64,000 nucleotides of DNA from Larkinella humicola (GCF_008727875.1 NZ_VTWS01000001.1:1488001-1552000); one strand, 5' to 3'. Counted from the stretch's first letter, positions 50,171-59,719 are shown. Numbers and translations are program-made. The notes: generated from the sequence alone by a model not told the origin.

Positions 50171-51730
50171 CTATTTCTGAATTTTCAGATCAAACGTAAT
50201 CCACCAGCCTGTGCCGGTTTTTCCCCGACCCGTCAATCGCATCAGACCTTTTTTCCCATCCTGAGTTACAAATCGCCGAAGAATCTTTGTCTCGAAGGTG
50301 TCGGCATTACAGGACGAACTTGAAGTAATCAGCGTCCCGATGCTGTAGGTGTCATTGGGTGTGTTGTAACTACCAAAGGTCAACTGATCAATGTCTACGC
50401 TGGTTTTTAGATTTTCCCAGATGCTCGACGAAATCTGACTCTGGTCGTTAAAACTCGTTGCCCCGGTTTCAAAACTCCCCTTGCGGTAAACGCTCCATTT
50501 CTGATCAATCACCGTTTTACTGGTTTGGGTTGTCCCGCACCCAACCGCGCAGCCCTGCAACGTTACGGGTGTTATGACCGAAACCTGGCAGATGGAACTC
50601 ATAAACACACCGTCGATTTTATCGGCATATTTAGCGCCATCTTTCAACTGAAAGACCTCGCCCGTTCGGTAGCTAACGAGACAAGAATCGGCCAAGACAC
50701 CCTGCTTATCGCTCACGGTAATCCGAATATTTTTGAAATGGTCCAGCGGGTCACCTTTAGGCGGCACGGGTTTATAGAGAGTCAATTGCTCCAAAACCGG
50801 ACCGGTAAATGGGATATAAGCCTCCAGTACCACCTTATTTAAAAGTCCATAGTCCATCCAAATAAAGCCTTGATTGGCCCAGTTGTTCCCCCAGGAATTC
50901 ATAATTTTAAAAGCATTTTTCGAGTCATCGAAACCAACCAATACAACCGCATGTAATCCATTCCAACCAGGAATAGACGAAGCATCGAAAGATTTCCAAA
51001 TAAATTCTCCACCGACTTTCTCCGAGGGTCGGTGGAAGTTTGGGTCGGTTTTGATCGTGACCTGCACCACATTGTTATCCGATAAAACAGACTTCAAACT
51101 TTCTTCCGTCATTGGCGTCCGACCAAAACCCGCAATCCGGTAATTTAACGCGGATTGTTTCTGGCTGGCTGTGGGCTGCGTTTTGTAACTCGGCCAGGCA
51201 TCTTTATACGGCATGTCTTTCATCGTGCAGACGCCACTGTTCTTCATCAGGATATAAGCCTCCGAAACACTAGAACCTTTATCTTCGCCCTTATTGATCT
51301 GGTTATACACAAAAGCCGGACTGAAAACCGCACCGTCATCCCGATTGCCATTGAATACATACGGTTTTTTCGTTTCTTTATGGTGTAAATAGCTCCTCAC
51401 CGCATAGGCCGAGGCCCAGGCGTTACAAGAACCCTGCTGTCCCTGATTGCCAACCGGAGGCATCTCGGCGCTAAAGTCAACCTGCGTTTTGACGGCTCTA
51501 CGCCCTCCTTTGTAGGTTTTCGAAACATAGATTGGTATTTTTTCGTATTCCTCTTTGTCCAGCGGGATCAAACCGGTCTGGCTTTTAGCCTCCTCGCTCA
51601 ACGGAGGGGCTTCTTTCGGCGATTCATCCGGTGGTGGGGCAGTTTCCGATTTTGTACACTGTATGAGTATAAAACCAAGCAGAAGTAGCCAGGTAATCGT
51701 ACGGAAAGCAGAAAGTAGTTTTTGGATCAC
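50171..51730 (-). CDS. Papain-like (C1) cysteine peptidase lipoprotein
   Basis: A 519-residue protein starting at GTG 51730. A lipoprotein signal (TWLLLLGFILIQC) and an acidic Pro-rich linker precede a C1A-type peptidase domain (about 80-320). Its catalytic residues are Cys102 (GQQGSCNAWASAYAV), His260 (GLHAVVLVGFDD) and Asn278 (KIMNSWGNNWANQGF), with the oxyanion Gln in PVGNQG. The 190 C-terminal residues match no family I recognise and contain two CxxxC-like pairs (SSICQ; GCAVGC). It should act on the cell surface or in the periplasm. It follows the 1121-residue surface protein by 76 bases on the same strand and may process it; that is inference. Confidence 0.87.
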   Translation of the reverse strand: MIQKLLSAFRTITWLLLLGFILIQCTKSETAPPPDESPKEAPPLSEEAKSQTGLIPLDKEEYEKIPIYVSKTYKGGRRAVKTQVDFSAEMPPVGNQGQQGSCNAWASAYAVRSYLHHKETKKPYVFNGNRDDGAVFSPAFVYNQINKGEDKGSSVSEAYILMKNSGVCTMKDMPYKDAWPSYKTQPTASQKQSALNYRIAGFGRTPMTEESLKSVLSDNNVVQVTIKTDPNFHRPSEKVGGEFIWKSFDASSIPGWNGLHAVVLVGFDDSKNAFKIMNSWGNNWANQGFIWMDYGLLNKVVLEAYIPFTGPVLEQLTLYKPVPPKGDPLDHFKNIRITVSDKQGVLADSCLVSYRTGEVFQLKDGAKYADKIDGVFMSSICQVSVITPVTLQGCAVGCGTTQTSKTVIDQKWSVYRKGSFETGATSFNDQSQISSSIWENLKTSVDIDQLTFGSYNTPNDTYSIGTLITSSSSCNADTFETKILRRFVTQDGKKGLMRLTGRGKTGTGWWITFDLKIQK

Positions 51731-51806
51731 AGTAAGACCGTTTAATTTTTAATTCTTTTTGACACTTATCCTACCAATGTTCTGCCATAGAGCACCGGCT
51801 TCCGTG

Positions 51807-54800
51807 TTAATATTTTGTAAACTTCTTAGTTATAACAGCCTTTTCACTTTGTAATCTCAATAGATAATTTCCACTTGAAAGGTCACCAATGTTTACAGAA
51901 TAGCTATTTGTTTCATTCGAAGTTTCTGCCGATCTATTACCAAAAAAACGGCCAGTCATATCATAAATCGATATTTCAAAACTGCCACAAGGGTACCAAA
52001 AAGAAATTTGTCTATCTGTAGGATTGGGTTTGAGTAAAATATCGTCAGGGCAATCATCACATACCGGAATCTTAACCATCTGTTCAGTCTGGCACATATT
52101 GATATCTGTAATGTAAAATGCGGTTTCACGGTTTAGAGCAGACCGTTTAATGACTGCATTTACTATGTTTTCTTTTTTCAGACTATCGGGAAAAAGAATT
52201 GTCTGATAAACATCGCTAACAATCGAGATCGGTAACGTTGCATTGCTAATCTGACCGGTTATCGTAATATTATCCGAATCACCCCAGCAGGCGGCTGTAA
52301 TAGTCGATGAAAGTCCACAGGGAGGAAGTGGGCAAACCGCTTTACCACTGACACTTAGCGAGCATTTATCCAAATCGTTGCCACCGGAAATAATGATATG
52401 ATAAGCCCGACCAGGTTTATAGGGTCCAAACAGGATGGAAGTTGTTTTTCCATCGTCTATAAAAGTCGTCTCTTTCAGTTCTTTGTAGAGATTATTTTTT
52501 TCATAAACCCGATAGACCTGGTTACTTGCTAATCCTCGTATGGGAATCCTGACACTATACCCACCGTCCGGATGGCAGATAATTTCTTCTTTTTTCATTT
52601 TTAAGGGGCAGGCAGCAAATCCCTTTTCAGCCGTTAGCGAATACAGACATTCACTACCATAGGACCCATCAATCATCAGATAGTATTCCTGCCCTTTCAC
52701 TAGCCCGCTTACATCAAGTTTTCCAGCGGTAAAGAGGCCATTAAAATTCTGGCATTTCAGGTATTTCCAATTCGTTTTAGGTAAGTCACATGCACCATCC
52801 GGTTGAAGAATCGCAAGCTGAACCCCTTCACAGAGTTTATGTGTTCCTCCGCGAGACTGATAACCTAATGTAATTGTTGTATCTTGAGCCAGAAACTTGA
52901 AAAATGAATTATTGTGGATAATCCCACAAAATCCTTGCGCCATATTTCCGGTTATACTAGCCGAATAATCAATGGATGAAACGCCACAAAAGGTCTGCAA
53001 ATTATTGATTAAGGGTGCTTCATCACAGGTATTGGAAGGAGTTGGATTGGTGCCACAATTGCAATACTCAGGCGGTTTTACCGCGGTTTCGGTCGTACCT
53101 ATTCCTGCAATCCAGCCTTCACGAACTGACGAATTATCCGAATCAAATACAACGGTTAAACAACCTCCAGAATTTGAAGAAGCCGTAAAGGTTTGCGGTT
53201 TTCTCAGATTACTTTCCAGAATACAGGATGTTCCAATCCCGTCATATACGGCTAAATGATCTAGCGAGACTGACGTAGAAACAATATCCACGGTCGTGAA
53301 ATCCAGCGTTATGTATTTTGGGGCACCAGCCTGTTCGGGTGGACAAATCGTATAGACTTTATATTCATTGTTTGCATAAGTTCCGTTTTCCCCTCCGCTG
53401 TCGGTAAATGTTCCGGAAACCGCTCGGATTTCATGCAAACAACCCGGCGGGGGATTGTCGGTTGTCATAATGGTTGCCTTCCAGCCTCTCCCTGAAATGT
53501 CGTAGGAATTAGCCCGGAAGAAAACCGTCAGACAGCCTTTTGACGTAGCCGAAGCGGTAAATGAAGCTGGGCGATTTACGTTTATATCGAGCGGGCAATC
53601 GAAGCTAAACCCGTCAAAAACCCGTAACACGTCTTGGTTATTGTAATTGATCACATCGACCTCTGTAAAATTGAGAACGATGAATTTATTGGGTGATTCA
53701 GGGCAAATTGTTACCAGGCGATTTTGGTCACCCGTGTAATCTTTGGTAGGGCCGCCATCATCGTAAAAATTGCCGACGTCGGCCTTCACATTTCCGTCGG
53801 AAATCCAGTAACCGGTTTTTTCAAAAACGTCAACCGAATAGGAAGAACTGCATTTAGCGGCATTCGTAACTGTGAGTTTATACGTTCCGGGCGTCGTTAC
53901 CTCAATCGAAGGCGTGGTAGCGCCGTTTGACCAGCTATAAGTCAAACCGGTTAGTGTGGTATCGGCAGCATTTAGCGTTGCAGTTTCACCCTTTCGTATA
54001 GCTACATAGGGAGGTAAATCTATAGTGGGTACAGGCGACTTGTCGTCGATAACAAACGATATAGCCTGTGCGCAACCCGACGGATCACGAACAATAACAT
54101 AATGCGATCCTTTGGCCAAACCCGATACCGACGGCCCGGTTCGTCCGTTACTCCATTCAAAGGTTGCATTCGGGATGGTTGGAATCGAAATGCTGGCCCG
54201 GCCGTTGGCCAGACCGCATCGAGAATTCACAGTATCAACTTTGGCTTTGGAAAAATCCGGGCAGTTTTTTAAAGTACTGGACCCTGTGTAATCAATTCCT
54301 GTAACCAAGCCCTTTATTGTCAATCCTTCGGGTAATTGAGTCCCATTTTCTCCAGTAAAGTTTTTTACAACTAAAGAATGAGTAGCAATTGCTCCTGCAT
54401 TTGACCCACACATTATTCTATTATTTTTGTCTATGCCTTGGACAATCGATTGTGCAAACAGATACCCTTCAATTTTCATTTTAAGTACACTTTTTCCTGC
54501 AGGAATACTTATTTTGATAATCTTTTGTTGGTTCACGTCTTCCATTTCTAAAAAACTTCCATTTTCCAAAACCAGCTCTCCTTTCGCGGTGGCAGTTTGT
54601 CCACCGAGAGTTACAGAAATTTTGGCCTCTGCAAATGCCCGTGAAAACGCAGGATTACAAAAAGTTTGAACTGCAACAAGAGCAGCAGTTGCTTCGAATG
54701 GTAATTCTAAGACAGTAGCTTTAGGAGAATAAATTTCGAGAGGATCTACATAGGAAATCTTTCCTGGATTTGCATAACCAAGTGGAATCAAATAAGATAA

Positions 54801-55172
54801 GTTGACCATATATGCTTCTACTGATCCAGAAGCATGCAGTATATCAGTTGAACAAGTTAAGTCTGGTATGAATCTTATTTCAGGCAAAAAATCTCCTATA
54901 GACAAAGGTCTTTTAATGCTGTTTTTTAAGCTAAAAACATTTACTACCCCCGTCTCAATAGCACTTTTAAAATCAGTAATAGGGAACTTCATTTCTACTT
55001 TTAGATCAGCGAACGAACCGTTTGAGTTACCTTCCACGCCAATTAAAGAGCATAAATTATTGTAACTAATACTAGGTTTAGGATCTAAGCCCTCACCTTC
55101 CAAGCTAATTTCTACTTGTGCTTGAGTTGCTAAGGAAAATAAAAGATGCACAAAAAGTAGAACTTTTCTCAT
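51807..55172 (-). CDS. Large secreted CUB/SprB-repeat surface protein with T9SS sorting domain
   Basis: A 1121-residue protein with a signal peptide (KVLLFVHLLFSLATQA). The first 280 residues are beta-rich and unrecognised. A SprB-type repeat follows (CGLANGRASISIPTIPNATF, then EWSNGRTGPSVSGLAKGSHY), and an Ig-like segment (LTYSWSNGATTPSIEV). Two CUB-like domains come next (about 460-580 and 590-710), each with the pattern GNFYDDGG/GTFTDSGGE, a YDG/FDG core and GCLTVFF/GCLTVVF. Another beta domain and a type A sorting domain (LLKPNPTDRQISFW; SGNYLLRLQSEKAVI) end the protein. It is probably an exported adhesin or surface-layer factor. The 5' third is much richer in AT than the surrounding genes, suggesting recent transfer. 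Confidence 0.88.
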   Translation of the reverse strand: MRKVLLFVHLLFSLATQAQVEISLEGEGLDPKPSISYNNLCSLIGVEGNSNGSFADLKVEMKFPITDFKSAIETGVVNVFSLKNSIKRPLSIGDFLPEIRFIPDLTCSTDILHASGSVEAYMVNLSYLIPLGYANPGKISYVDPLEIYSPKATVLELPFEATAALVAVQTFCNPAFSRAFAEAKISVTLGGQTATAKGELVLENGSFLEMEDVNQQKIIKISIPAGKSVLKMKIEGYLFAQSIVQGIDKNNRIMCGSNAGAIATHSLVVKNFTGENGTQLPEGLTIKGLVTGIDYTGSSTLKNCPDFSKAKVDTVNSRCGLANGRASISIPTIPNATFEWSNGRTGPSVSGLAKGSHYVIVRDPSGCAQAISFVIDDKSPVPTIDLPPYVAIRKGETATLNAADTTLTGLTYSWSNGATTPSIEVTTPGTYKLTVTNAAKCSSSYSVDVFEKTGYWISDGNVKADVGNFYDDGGPTKDYTGDQNRLVTICPESPNKFIVLNFTEVDVINYNNQDVLRVFDGFSFDCPLDINVNRPASFTASATSKGCLTVFFRANSYDISGRGWKATIMTTDNPPPGCLHEIRAVSGTFTDSGGENGTYANNEYKVYTICPPEQAGAPKYITLDFTTVDIVSTSVSLDHLAVYDGIGTSCILESNLRKPQTFTASSNSGGCLTVVFDSDNSSVREGWIAGIGTTETAVKPPEYCNCGTNPTPSNTCDEAPLINNLQTFCGVSSIDYSASITGNMAQGFCGIIHNNSFFKFLAQDTTITLGYQSRGGTHKLCEGVQLAILQPDGACDLPKTNWKYLKCQNFNGLFTAGKLDVSGLVKGQEYYLMIDGSYGSECLYSLTAEKGFAACPLKMKKEEIICHPDGGYSVRIPIRGLASNQVYRVYEKNNLYKELKETTFIDDGKTTSILFGPYKPGRAYHIIISGGNDLDKCSLSVSGKAVCPLPPCGLSSTITAACWGDSDNITITGQISNATLPISIVSDVYQTILFPDSLKKENIVNAVIKRSALNRETAFYITDINMCQTEQMVKIPVCDDCPDDILLKPNPTDRQISFWYPCGSFEISIYDMTGRFFGNRSAETSNETNSYSVNIGDLSSGNYLLRLQSEKAVITKKFTKY

Positions 55173-55563
55173 ATCATTTAAAGCACATTACTTTCTTTAT
55201 ATTATATATAAAAAATGTGATTACGCTCCATAACATTACTAGTTTTAGTCGCTTAAAGCAACTTTAAACAAAGCATTTTTTGCAAAAAAACCGCATCAGT
55301 ATTATATAACTAAATAATACTAAGAGTAATTTTACCGAAAACATTTCACTATCAAACATATTTAATATTGAATGTATCATCAATAATTTCTTTACCAATA
55401 CCCAATTTTTTCTTCCCAATTCTGTCATTTTTCTCCCGAAACAAACCGCACTTCTCCCGAAATGAGTAATTTCATCAAAATCTGATCTTCTGATTGCAAT
55501 AGTTTCCACATTGATTAACTTGAAGTATCCTTTACACACCGCACAGTATCCGATTTCTTCTCA
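55173..55563. other. AT-rich intergenic region between divergent genes
   Basis: About 390 bases separating the surface-protein gene and the TPR kinase. It contains the 21-bp-period array annotated at 55389-55465. I reject the 91-residue minus-strand frame here. No RNA gene or hairpin was seen. Confidence 0.5.
55389..55465 (+). promoter_or_regulatory. Operator-like array with 21-bp period, LytTR-type
   Basis: TTCTCCCGAAA occurs at 55431-55441 and 55452-55462, exactly 21 bases apart. A related TTCTTCCCAAT lies one period earlier at 55410-55420, and a weaker copy (8 of 11) lies at 55389-55399. The core boxes CCGAAAYRA resemble CCAAAATGA at 19044. The array lies 100 to 175 bases before a kinase-LytTR regulator pair and may mediate autoregulation. 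Confidence 0.5.
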
Positions 55564-57327
55564 ATGTTTCGCTTTACGTCGTGTTTTCTACTATTGGTTG
55601 GCTGGCTGTGCATAGTGAGCGAAAGTCAGGCACAAGAACACCCCGGCCTCCGCGTCAATCCGGCCCGAATCCAGCACGTCCGGCAACTAGAAGCAAAAGC
55701 TCTGCGTGAAAAAGATTCGCTACTTCTGGCCGAAAGCTGGTATTTATTTGGTGAGCAATATCAAGAAGTGGGTAATTATCAGTCAGCTCATCCTTATTTT
55801 CTGAAAGCCTTAAAGATTCTGGAACCCCGGGGCGATTCGTATGAATTGGTAAAACTGTATGTCCGGCTGAGTGAAACCGAACAGCGTCAGTCGCATTTTC
55901 AAGAGTCGTTGCATTATGCTCTGACGGCCCGGCAGGTAGCCCAACGGATTGGATCGATAAAAGGGTTGGCTATTGCTTACCGTATGTTGGGTCATATCCG
56001 GCAGTTCATCTGGAATGGTCAGGGTACGAAGGCCGAATACGACAGTATATTTTTTTGCTATAAAGAGTCGGAACGACTCAGTACGCTGATTCAGGATACC
56101 CTAAAAATTGCTGAAGCAAATGCCTTCATCGGCGCATTATTACTAAGAGACAAGGCGAAGCAATCGATACCTTATCTGACCAAAGCGTTGAATCTATTTA
56201 CATTAAAAAATGATATCGAATGGCAGGTTCGAATATTGATTCATCTTTCAACCGTTTATCAACGGCTTGGCAATCTCAGATTAGCCTGGGAATATATTTC
56301 TGAAGCAGATCATTTATACGCTTCCCGCCGGCTCAATGAACACGGAATACGAGCCATGATTGCCGGTTGTTTCTTGACTTATTACGAGCAAACCCATCAA
56401 TGGGAAAAAGCGCTGGACCAGCACAGAAAATTGACAGATCTGGAAGGCAAACGGCTATGGGCCGACCGCGAAGGTGCTCTATCCCGGCTTAGTATCGAAT
56501 ACGAAACCGCTAAAAAAGAAGCCCTCCTTAAAGCCCAGAAACAGGAAATCGATTTACGAAACAAGGCGCTTGAGAATCAACAGCGTTTCATTGTGGCAAC
56601 TACCCTGTTTTCTATTTTAGCCGTGATCGCCAGCATCTTTTTTTATAAATTATACCGGAAAAACCAACGCATCAATTACCGAAACGAAGAATTGTTAAAA
56701 GAACAGAACCACCGGGTTAAAAATAACTTACAGGTAATATCGAGTCTGCTTAACCTGCAATCCAAGCGCCTGTCGGATAAAAACGCCAAAAAGGCGGTGG
56801 AAGAAAGCCGGTTGCGGATCGAATCGATGGCACTCCTGCACCGGAAGCTCTACGACGGCGACAAGCTGGCTCAAGTCGATCTGGATGAATTTGTCCGCGA
56901 ACTGGTGCAGGGCGTGTTAAGATCCTACGGGTACGATCAGATTCTACCGGAATTTGAGATTGATGCCGGTTACCTGACCGCCGATAAGGCCGTTCCCCTG
57001 GGACTGGTCATTAATGAACTCACCACGAATGCCTGTAAATATGCTTTCCCATATACGGTTTTGCCTCGGTTTACCATCCGCTGCCACCGCCACAAAAACA
57101 AAATTGAACTAACCGTAGAAGATAATGGCCCCGGAATCGAAAATGCGGAGGTAAGCCGCCTGGTGCTGGTTCAGGATGATAGGCTCCCGAATACCCGAAA
57201 AGCTTCGTTCGGAATGTCCCTGATTCAATCCCAGGTCGTTCAGTTGAATGGAACGTCCCGGTTTGTCTCCGGCAGCGAAAATCAATCTTCGGGAACCGTA
57301 TTTACGATGATGTTTACGGTTTCTTGA
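55564..57327 (+). CDS. TPR sensor histidine kinase, HisKA_2 type
   Basis: A 587-residue kinase. A signal peptide (LLLVGWLCIVSESQAQ) and about six TPR repeats (for example YLFGEQYQEVGNYQSAHPYF) form the sensor. A coiled coil and a membrane helix (FIVATTLFSILAVIASIFFY, about 342-361) precede the catalytic part. The phosphoacceptor is His383 in EQNHRVKNNLQVISSLLNLQ, diagnostic of HisKA_2 kinases. The ATPase part has GLVINELTTNACKYAFP and VEDNGPGIEN. The LytTR regulator follows 30 bases later, so the two form an operon and a likely cognate pair. Upstream lies a 21-bp-period repeat array. Confidence 0.93.
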   Translation: MFRFTSCFLLLVGWLCIVSESQAQEHPGLRVNPARIQHVRQLEAKALREKDSLLLAESWYLFGEQYQEVGNYQSAHPYFLKALKILEPRGDSYELVKLYVRLSETEQRQSHFQESLHYALTARQVAQRIGSIKGLAIAYRMLGHIRQFIWNGQGTKAEYDSIFFCYKESERLSTLIQDTLKIAEANAFIGALLLRDKAKQSIPYLTKALNLFTLKNDIEWQVRILIHLSTVYQRLGNLRLAWEYISEADHLYASRRLNEHGIRAMIAGCFLTYYEQTHQWEKALDQHRKLTDLEGKRLWADREGALSRLSIEYETAKKEALLKAQKQEIDLRNKALENQQRFIVATTLFSILAVIASIFFYKLYRKNQRINYRNEELLKEQNHRVKNNLQVISSLLNLQSKRLSDKNAKKAVEESRLRIESMALLHRKLYDGDKLAQVDLDEFVRELVQGVLRSYGYDQILPEFEIDAGYLTADKAVPLGLVINELTTNACKYAFPYTVLPRFTIRCHRHKNKIELTVEDNGPGIENAEVSRLVLVQDDRLPNTRKASFGMSLIQSQVVQLNGTSRFVSGSENQSSGTVFTMMFTVS

Positions 57328-57357
57328 GTATACTTGTCCGGTATTCTCTCTTATCCT

Positions 57358-58095
57358 ATGCCTACCTCATTAAAAATTCTGATCGTTGAAGATGAAACCA
57401 TAACCGCAATGGATCTCAGCGAAACCCTTGAGGAAGCGGGTCACAAAGTCACGGCCATTGCCCGAGATTCTCAACAGGCTTTAGCTGCCGTTAAGCGAAA
57501 TCCGCCCGATTTAGCCCTCATCGACATTGTACTGGAAGGTTCAACAGCCGATGGGATTGCGACTGCGAAAGAATTGCTGGTTCATCATCAGATGCCCATT
57601 CTCTACCTGACAGCGAATTCGGACCCCCAGACGTTTCAAGAGGCCAAAGCGACCCTCCCGGCAGCCTATGTGCTTAAACCTTACCGGGCTAACGAATTAG
57701 TATTGCAGGTAGAACTGGCTTACCATTTTTTCCAGTCGACTCTGACTGATCCCACGGATTCCTCCAGATCACTGTTCTTGCCGGTAAAAAATGGTCATGA
57801 GAAAATTGCCCTTGACGACGTTCTATACTTAATTGCTGATAGAGCCTATACCAATGTATATTTAATTGGGAAAGATATCCCCTATTGCATTAGTACAAAT
57901 TTGAGTCATTTGTCTCAATATTTTCCGGCTTCTAATTTCTACCGCGTATCACAGTCAATATTGATTAACCTTCATCACCTCAAAAGGGTTGAACAGAATC
58001 ATCTCTATATGACTACTCATACGATGCCCATTCAAATTCCGGTAGCTAATCGGAAAAAGCTTATGCAAAAACTCAAAGTGGTCAAAACGAAGTAA
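57358..58095 (+). CDS. LytTR-family response regulator
   Basis: I start at the ATG at 57358 (MPTSLKILIVEDET; 245 residues); a TTG at 57334 is less likely. The receiver domain has Asp12/Glu11 and phosphoacceptor Asp56 in LALIDIVLEGSTADG, plus the conserved Lys in AAYVLKPYRANEL. The C-terminal LytTR DNA-binding domain (about 140-240) reads KIALDDVLYLIADRAYTNVY, then FYRVSQSILINLHHLKRVEQ. LytTR domains bind paired 9-bp repeats about two helical turns apart, and such repeats occur upstream of the partner kinase and of kup. Co-transcribed with the HisKA_2 kinase. Confidence 0.93.
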   Translation: MPTSLKILIVEDETITAMDLSETLEEAGHKVTAIARDSQQALAAVKRNPPDLALIDIVLEGSTADGIATAKELLVHHQMPILYLTANSDPQTFQEAKATLPAAYVLKPYRANELVLQVELAYHFFQSTLTDPTDSSRSLFLPVKNGHEKIALDDVLYLIADRAYTNVYLIGKDIPYCISTNLSHLSQYFPASNFYRVSQSILINLHHLKRVEQNHLYMTTHTMPIQIPVANRKKLMQKLKVVKTK

Positions 58096-58158
58096 GCGAA
58101 CTATGAAATAACCCGTACAATTCCCATTTTTACAAAACCGATTCCACTCATTCAACGT

Positions 58159-58941
58159 ATGAAAGCCAGAACTACTTTGCTCGTTTGTGTCGCGGTTGCT
58201 TTCCTGCTCGGGTGTGGTGGTGACAAAAAAGATCCGCCGGATCCGCAGAATCAGACCTGCCTTGTCAATGAGGTCCCCGACTTCTATTTTGACTCCGGAC
58301 CGGTGTCCATTACCTACGACGCCAACAAACGCGTTGCCGCCATCAGGCAGTCGTCGTTCAACGTGTTTTCGTTTACCTACAACGCCACAGGCCGCGTAAC
58401 CCGGTTTCTGGCCGGCATCTCCCAATTCGAGAACCTTGGAGCGGAAGAGCATACGGTGACCTACGACGCCAGTGGCCGTATTGCGACCATCAACGCCATC
58501 GACAATGCCCGGACGGTAACGGCAACGCCGACGTATGATGCGCAAAACCGCATTACCAAAATTTCGGTGGTGGACCCCAGCGGGCAGCGGACCTACTTCA
58601 AACGCATGGAATACGATGCCGCCGGGAATGTGACCAAGGTGTTTTACGCGAAAAACCAGGAGACCGAAAGACTCTACGCGGAATACCGGTACGACGACAA
58701 AAAATCGCCTTTTCTCAACCAGCCCGCTTTCCAACTCATTCCGCTGGTGTCTTCGCTGGTCGACAAAAGCCACTACCTCAGTGTGAACAATCCGGTCCAG
58801 TACAAGGATTTTGGCTATGGCTACACCGCAACGTACCAGTACAGCAATGACTTGCCCACCGAAACGTCTCTCCTGTTGCAGCAAACCGGAAATCCATCGA
58901 TTGTCAATAAACAAAAAGTATATAAATACGACTGCCAGTAG
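58159..58941 (+). CDS. Lipoprotein with YD/RHS-like repeats
   Basis: A 260-residue lipoprotein (TTLLVCVAVAFLLGCGG, lipid Cys in LLGC). The mature part repeats a short strand motif: ITYDANKRVAAIRQ, FTYNATGRVTRFL, VTYDASGRIATINAI, PTYDAQNRITKIS and MEYDAAGNVTKVFY. These are the YD repeats found in RHS toxins, teneurins and many short Bacteroidota lipoproteins, which form beta-wrapped shells or ladders. Here there is no toxin or carbohydrate-active domain, so a stand-alone surface or periplasmic binding protein is likely. It starts 63 bases after the LytTR regulator and may share its regulation. Confidence 0.8.
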   Translation: MKARTTLLVCVAVAFLLGCGGDKKDPPDPQNQTCLVNEVPDFYFDSGPVSITYDANKRVAAIRQSSFNVFSFTYNATGRVTRFLAGISQFENLGAEEHTVTYDASGRIATINAIDNARTVTATPTYDAQNRITKISVVDPSGQRTYFKRMEYDAAGNVTKVFYAKNQETERLYAEYRYDDKKSPFLNQPAFQLIPLVSSLVDKSHYLSVNNPVQYKDFGYGYTATYQYSNDLPTETSLLLQQTGNPSIVNKQKVYKYDCQ

Positions 58942-59016
58942 AAATACCGTCAAATTTTAGCCGTTTTTCAACGAAAGCAGTTAGTAAGGGGAATGATCCC
59001 TTAACGAACTGACCCC

Positions 59017-59463
59017 ATGAAAATTACTGGTTTCTTCCTGGCTCTGCTGTTGCTGGCAGGCTGCAAAAACGAGAATTCGCCCAAATTACTGAAAGAAGTG
59101 GAAGTGCGGAAAGACGGGGCTAATGGCCTGATTGTCTCCGTTGCGCTGGTGGACGAAGCGGGCAAACCGACCACTGCCGAAGGCCTGTTACTGATTGAAA
59201 TTCAGGGCATTTCCGCTCAGGACTCCGTTTTTACCGTGACCGAAGTGGATACGGCCTTGACCGAAGCCAGCTTCCGACCGATTTCGTTTGGGGAGGGATC
59301 ACTGAAAAAAAAGATCCTGGGTTTCGAAACGAACCCGATTCCGTACAAAACCTCGGATCAGGAAGCTTCCTATCAAAAATCCAACAAAAAAGGGTTGATG
59401 CAGGTGTCGTTCAAACCGGAAGGTGGCCCGGTGCTTCACCAAACCGTTACGTATGAACTTTAA
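59017..59463 (+). CDS. Hypothetical lipoprotein, 148 residues
   Basis: A short lipoprotein (KITGFFLALLLLAGC) with a predicted Ig-like fold: NGLIVSVALVDEAGKPTTAE, GLLLIEIQGISAQDSVF and LMQVSFKPEGGPVLHQTVTY. I do not recognise the family. The gene lies 75 bases after the YD-repeat lipoprotein on the same strand, so the two may be co-expressed. No catalytic motif is visible. Confidence 0.7.
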   Translation: MKITGFFLALLLLAGCKNENSPKLLKEVEVRKDGANGLIVSVALVDEAGKPTTAEGLLLIEIQGISAQDSVFTVTEVDTALTEASFRPISFGEGSLKKKILGFETNPIPYKTSDQEASYQKSNKKGLMQVSFKPEGGPVLHQTVTYEL

Positions 59464-59548
59464 AGGCTTCTAAGGAAATTCTAAGGAGATATTCAGTTGC
59501 GTTTAAGATTCGGCGGGCAGTTTTGAATCGTGAAACAACCCCTACGTC

Positions 59549-59719
59549 ATGATGTCTCAACTGTTTTTTCAACGCCCTCTTCAAACCCGATCCACCCGCT
59601 TTGCCAATTACTACAACCAATACGGGAAACCGGCCCGGAAAAAGCCCCGGCCCGAACGACCCGACTGGCTGGTGGTGCTGACGTTCGTAGCCATTGCGCT
59701 GACAATTCTGTTTAGCTGA
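59549..59719 (+). CDS. Small membrane protein, 56 residues
   Basis: An ATG-started frame (MMSQLFFQRPLQTRSTRFAN) ends at TGA 59717-59719. The middle is strongly basic and Pro-rich (YGKPARKKPRPERPDW). The last 17 residues are a single hydrophobic helix (LVVLTFVAIALTILF), so it looks like a tail-anchored or single-pass membrane protein. Codon use resembles the neighbours. It lies 85 bases after the lipoprotein. It is short enough that many gene callers would skip it, and no known family is recognised. Confidence 0.5.
   Translation: MMSQLFFQRPLQTRSTRFANYYNQYGKPARKKPRPERPDWLVVLTFVAIALTILFS

Noticed and set aside
55264-55539. 91-residue minus-strand reading frame with repeated FGR motifs
   Set aside because: The heptad pattern (HFGRSAV, CFGRKMT, ELGRKNW) is the translation of the 21-bp direct-repeat array; 21 is a multiple of three, so the frame stays open by chance. 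No start-site support or homology is visible.
58096-58158. Possible third LytTR box pair upstream of the YD-repeat lipoprotein
   Set aside because: TTCCCATTTTT and a later CCACTCATT do not keep the 21-bp spacing or box consensus.
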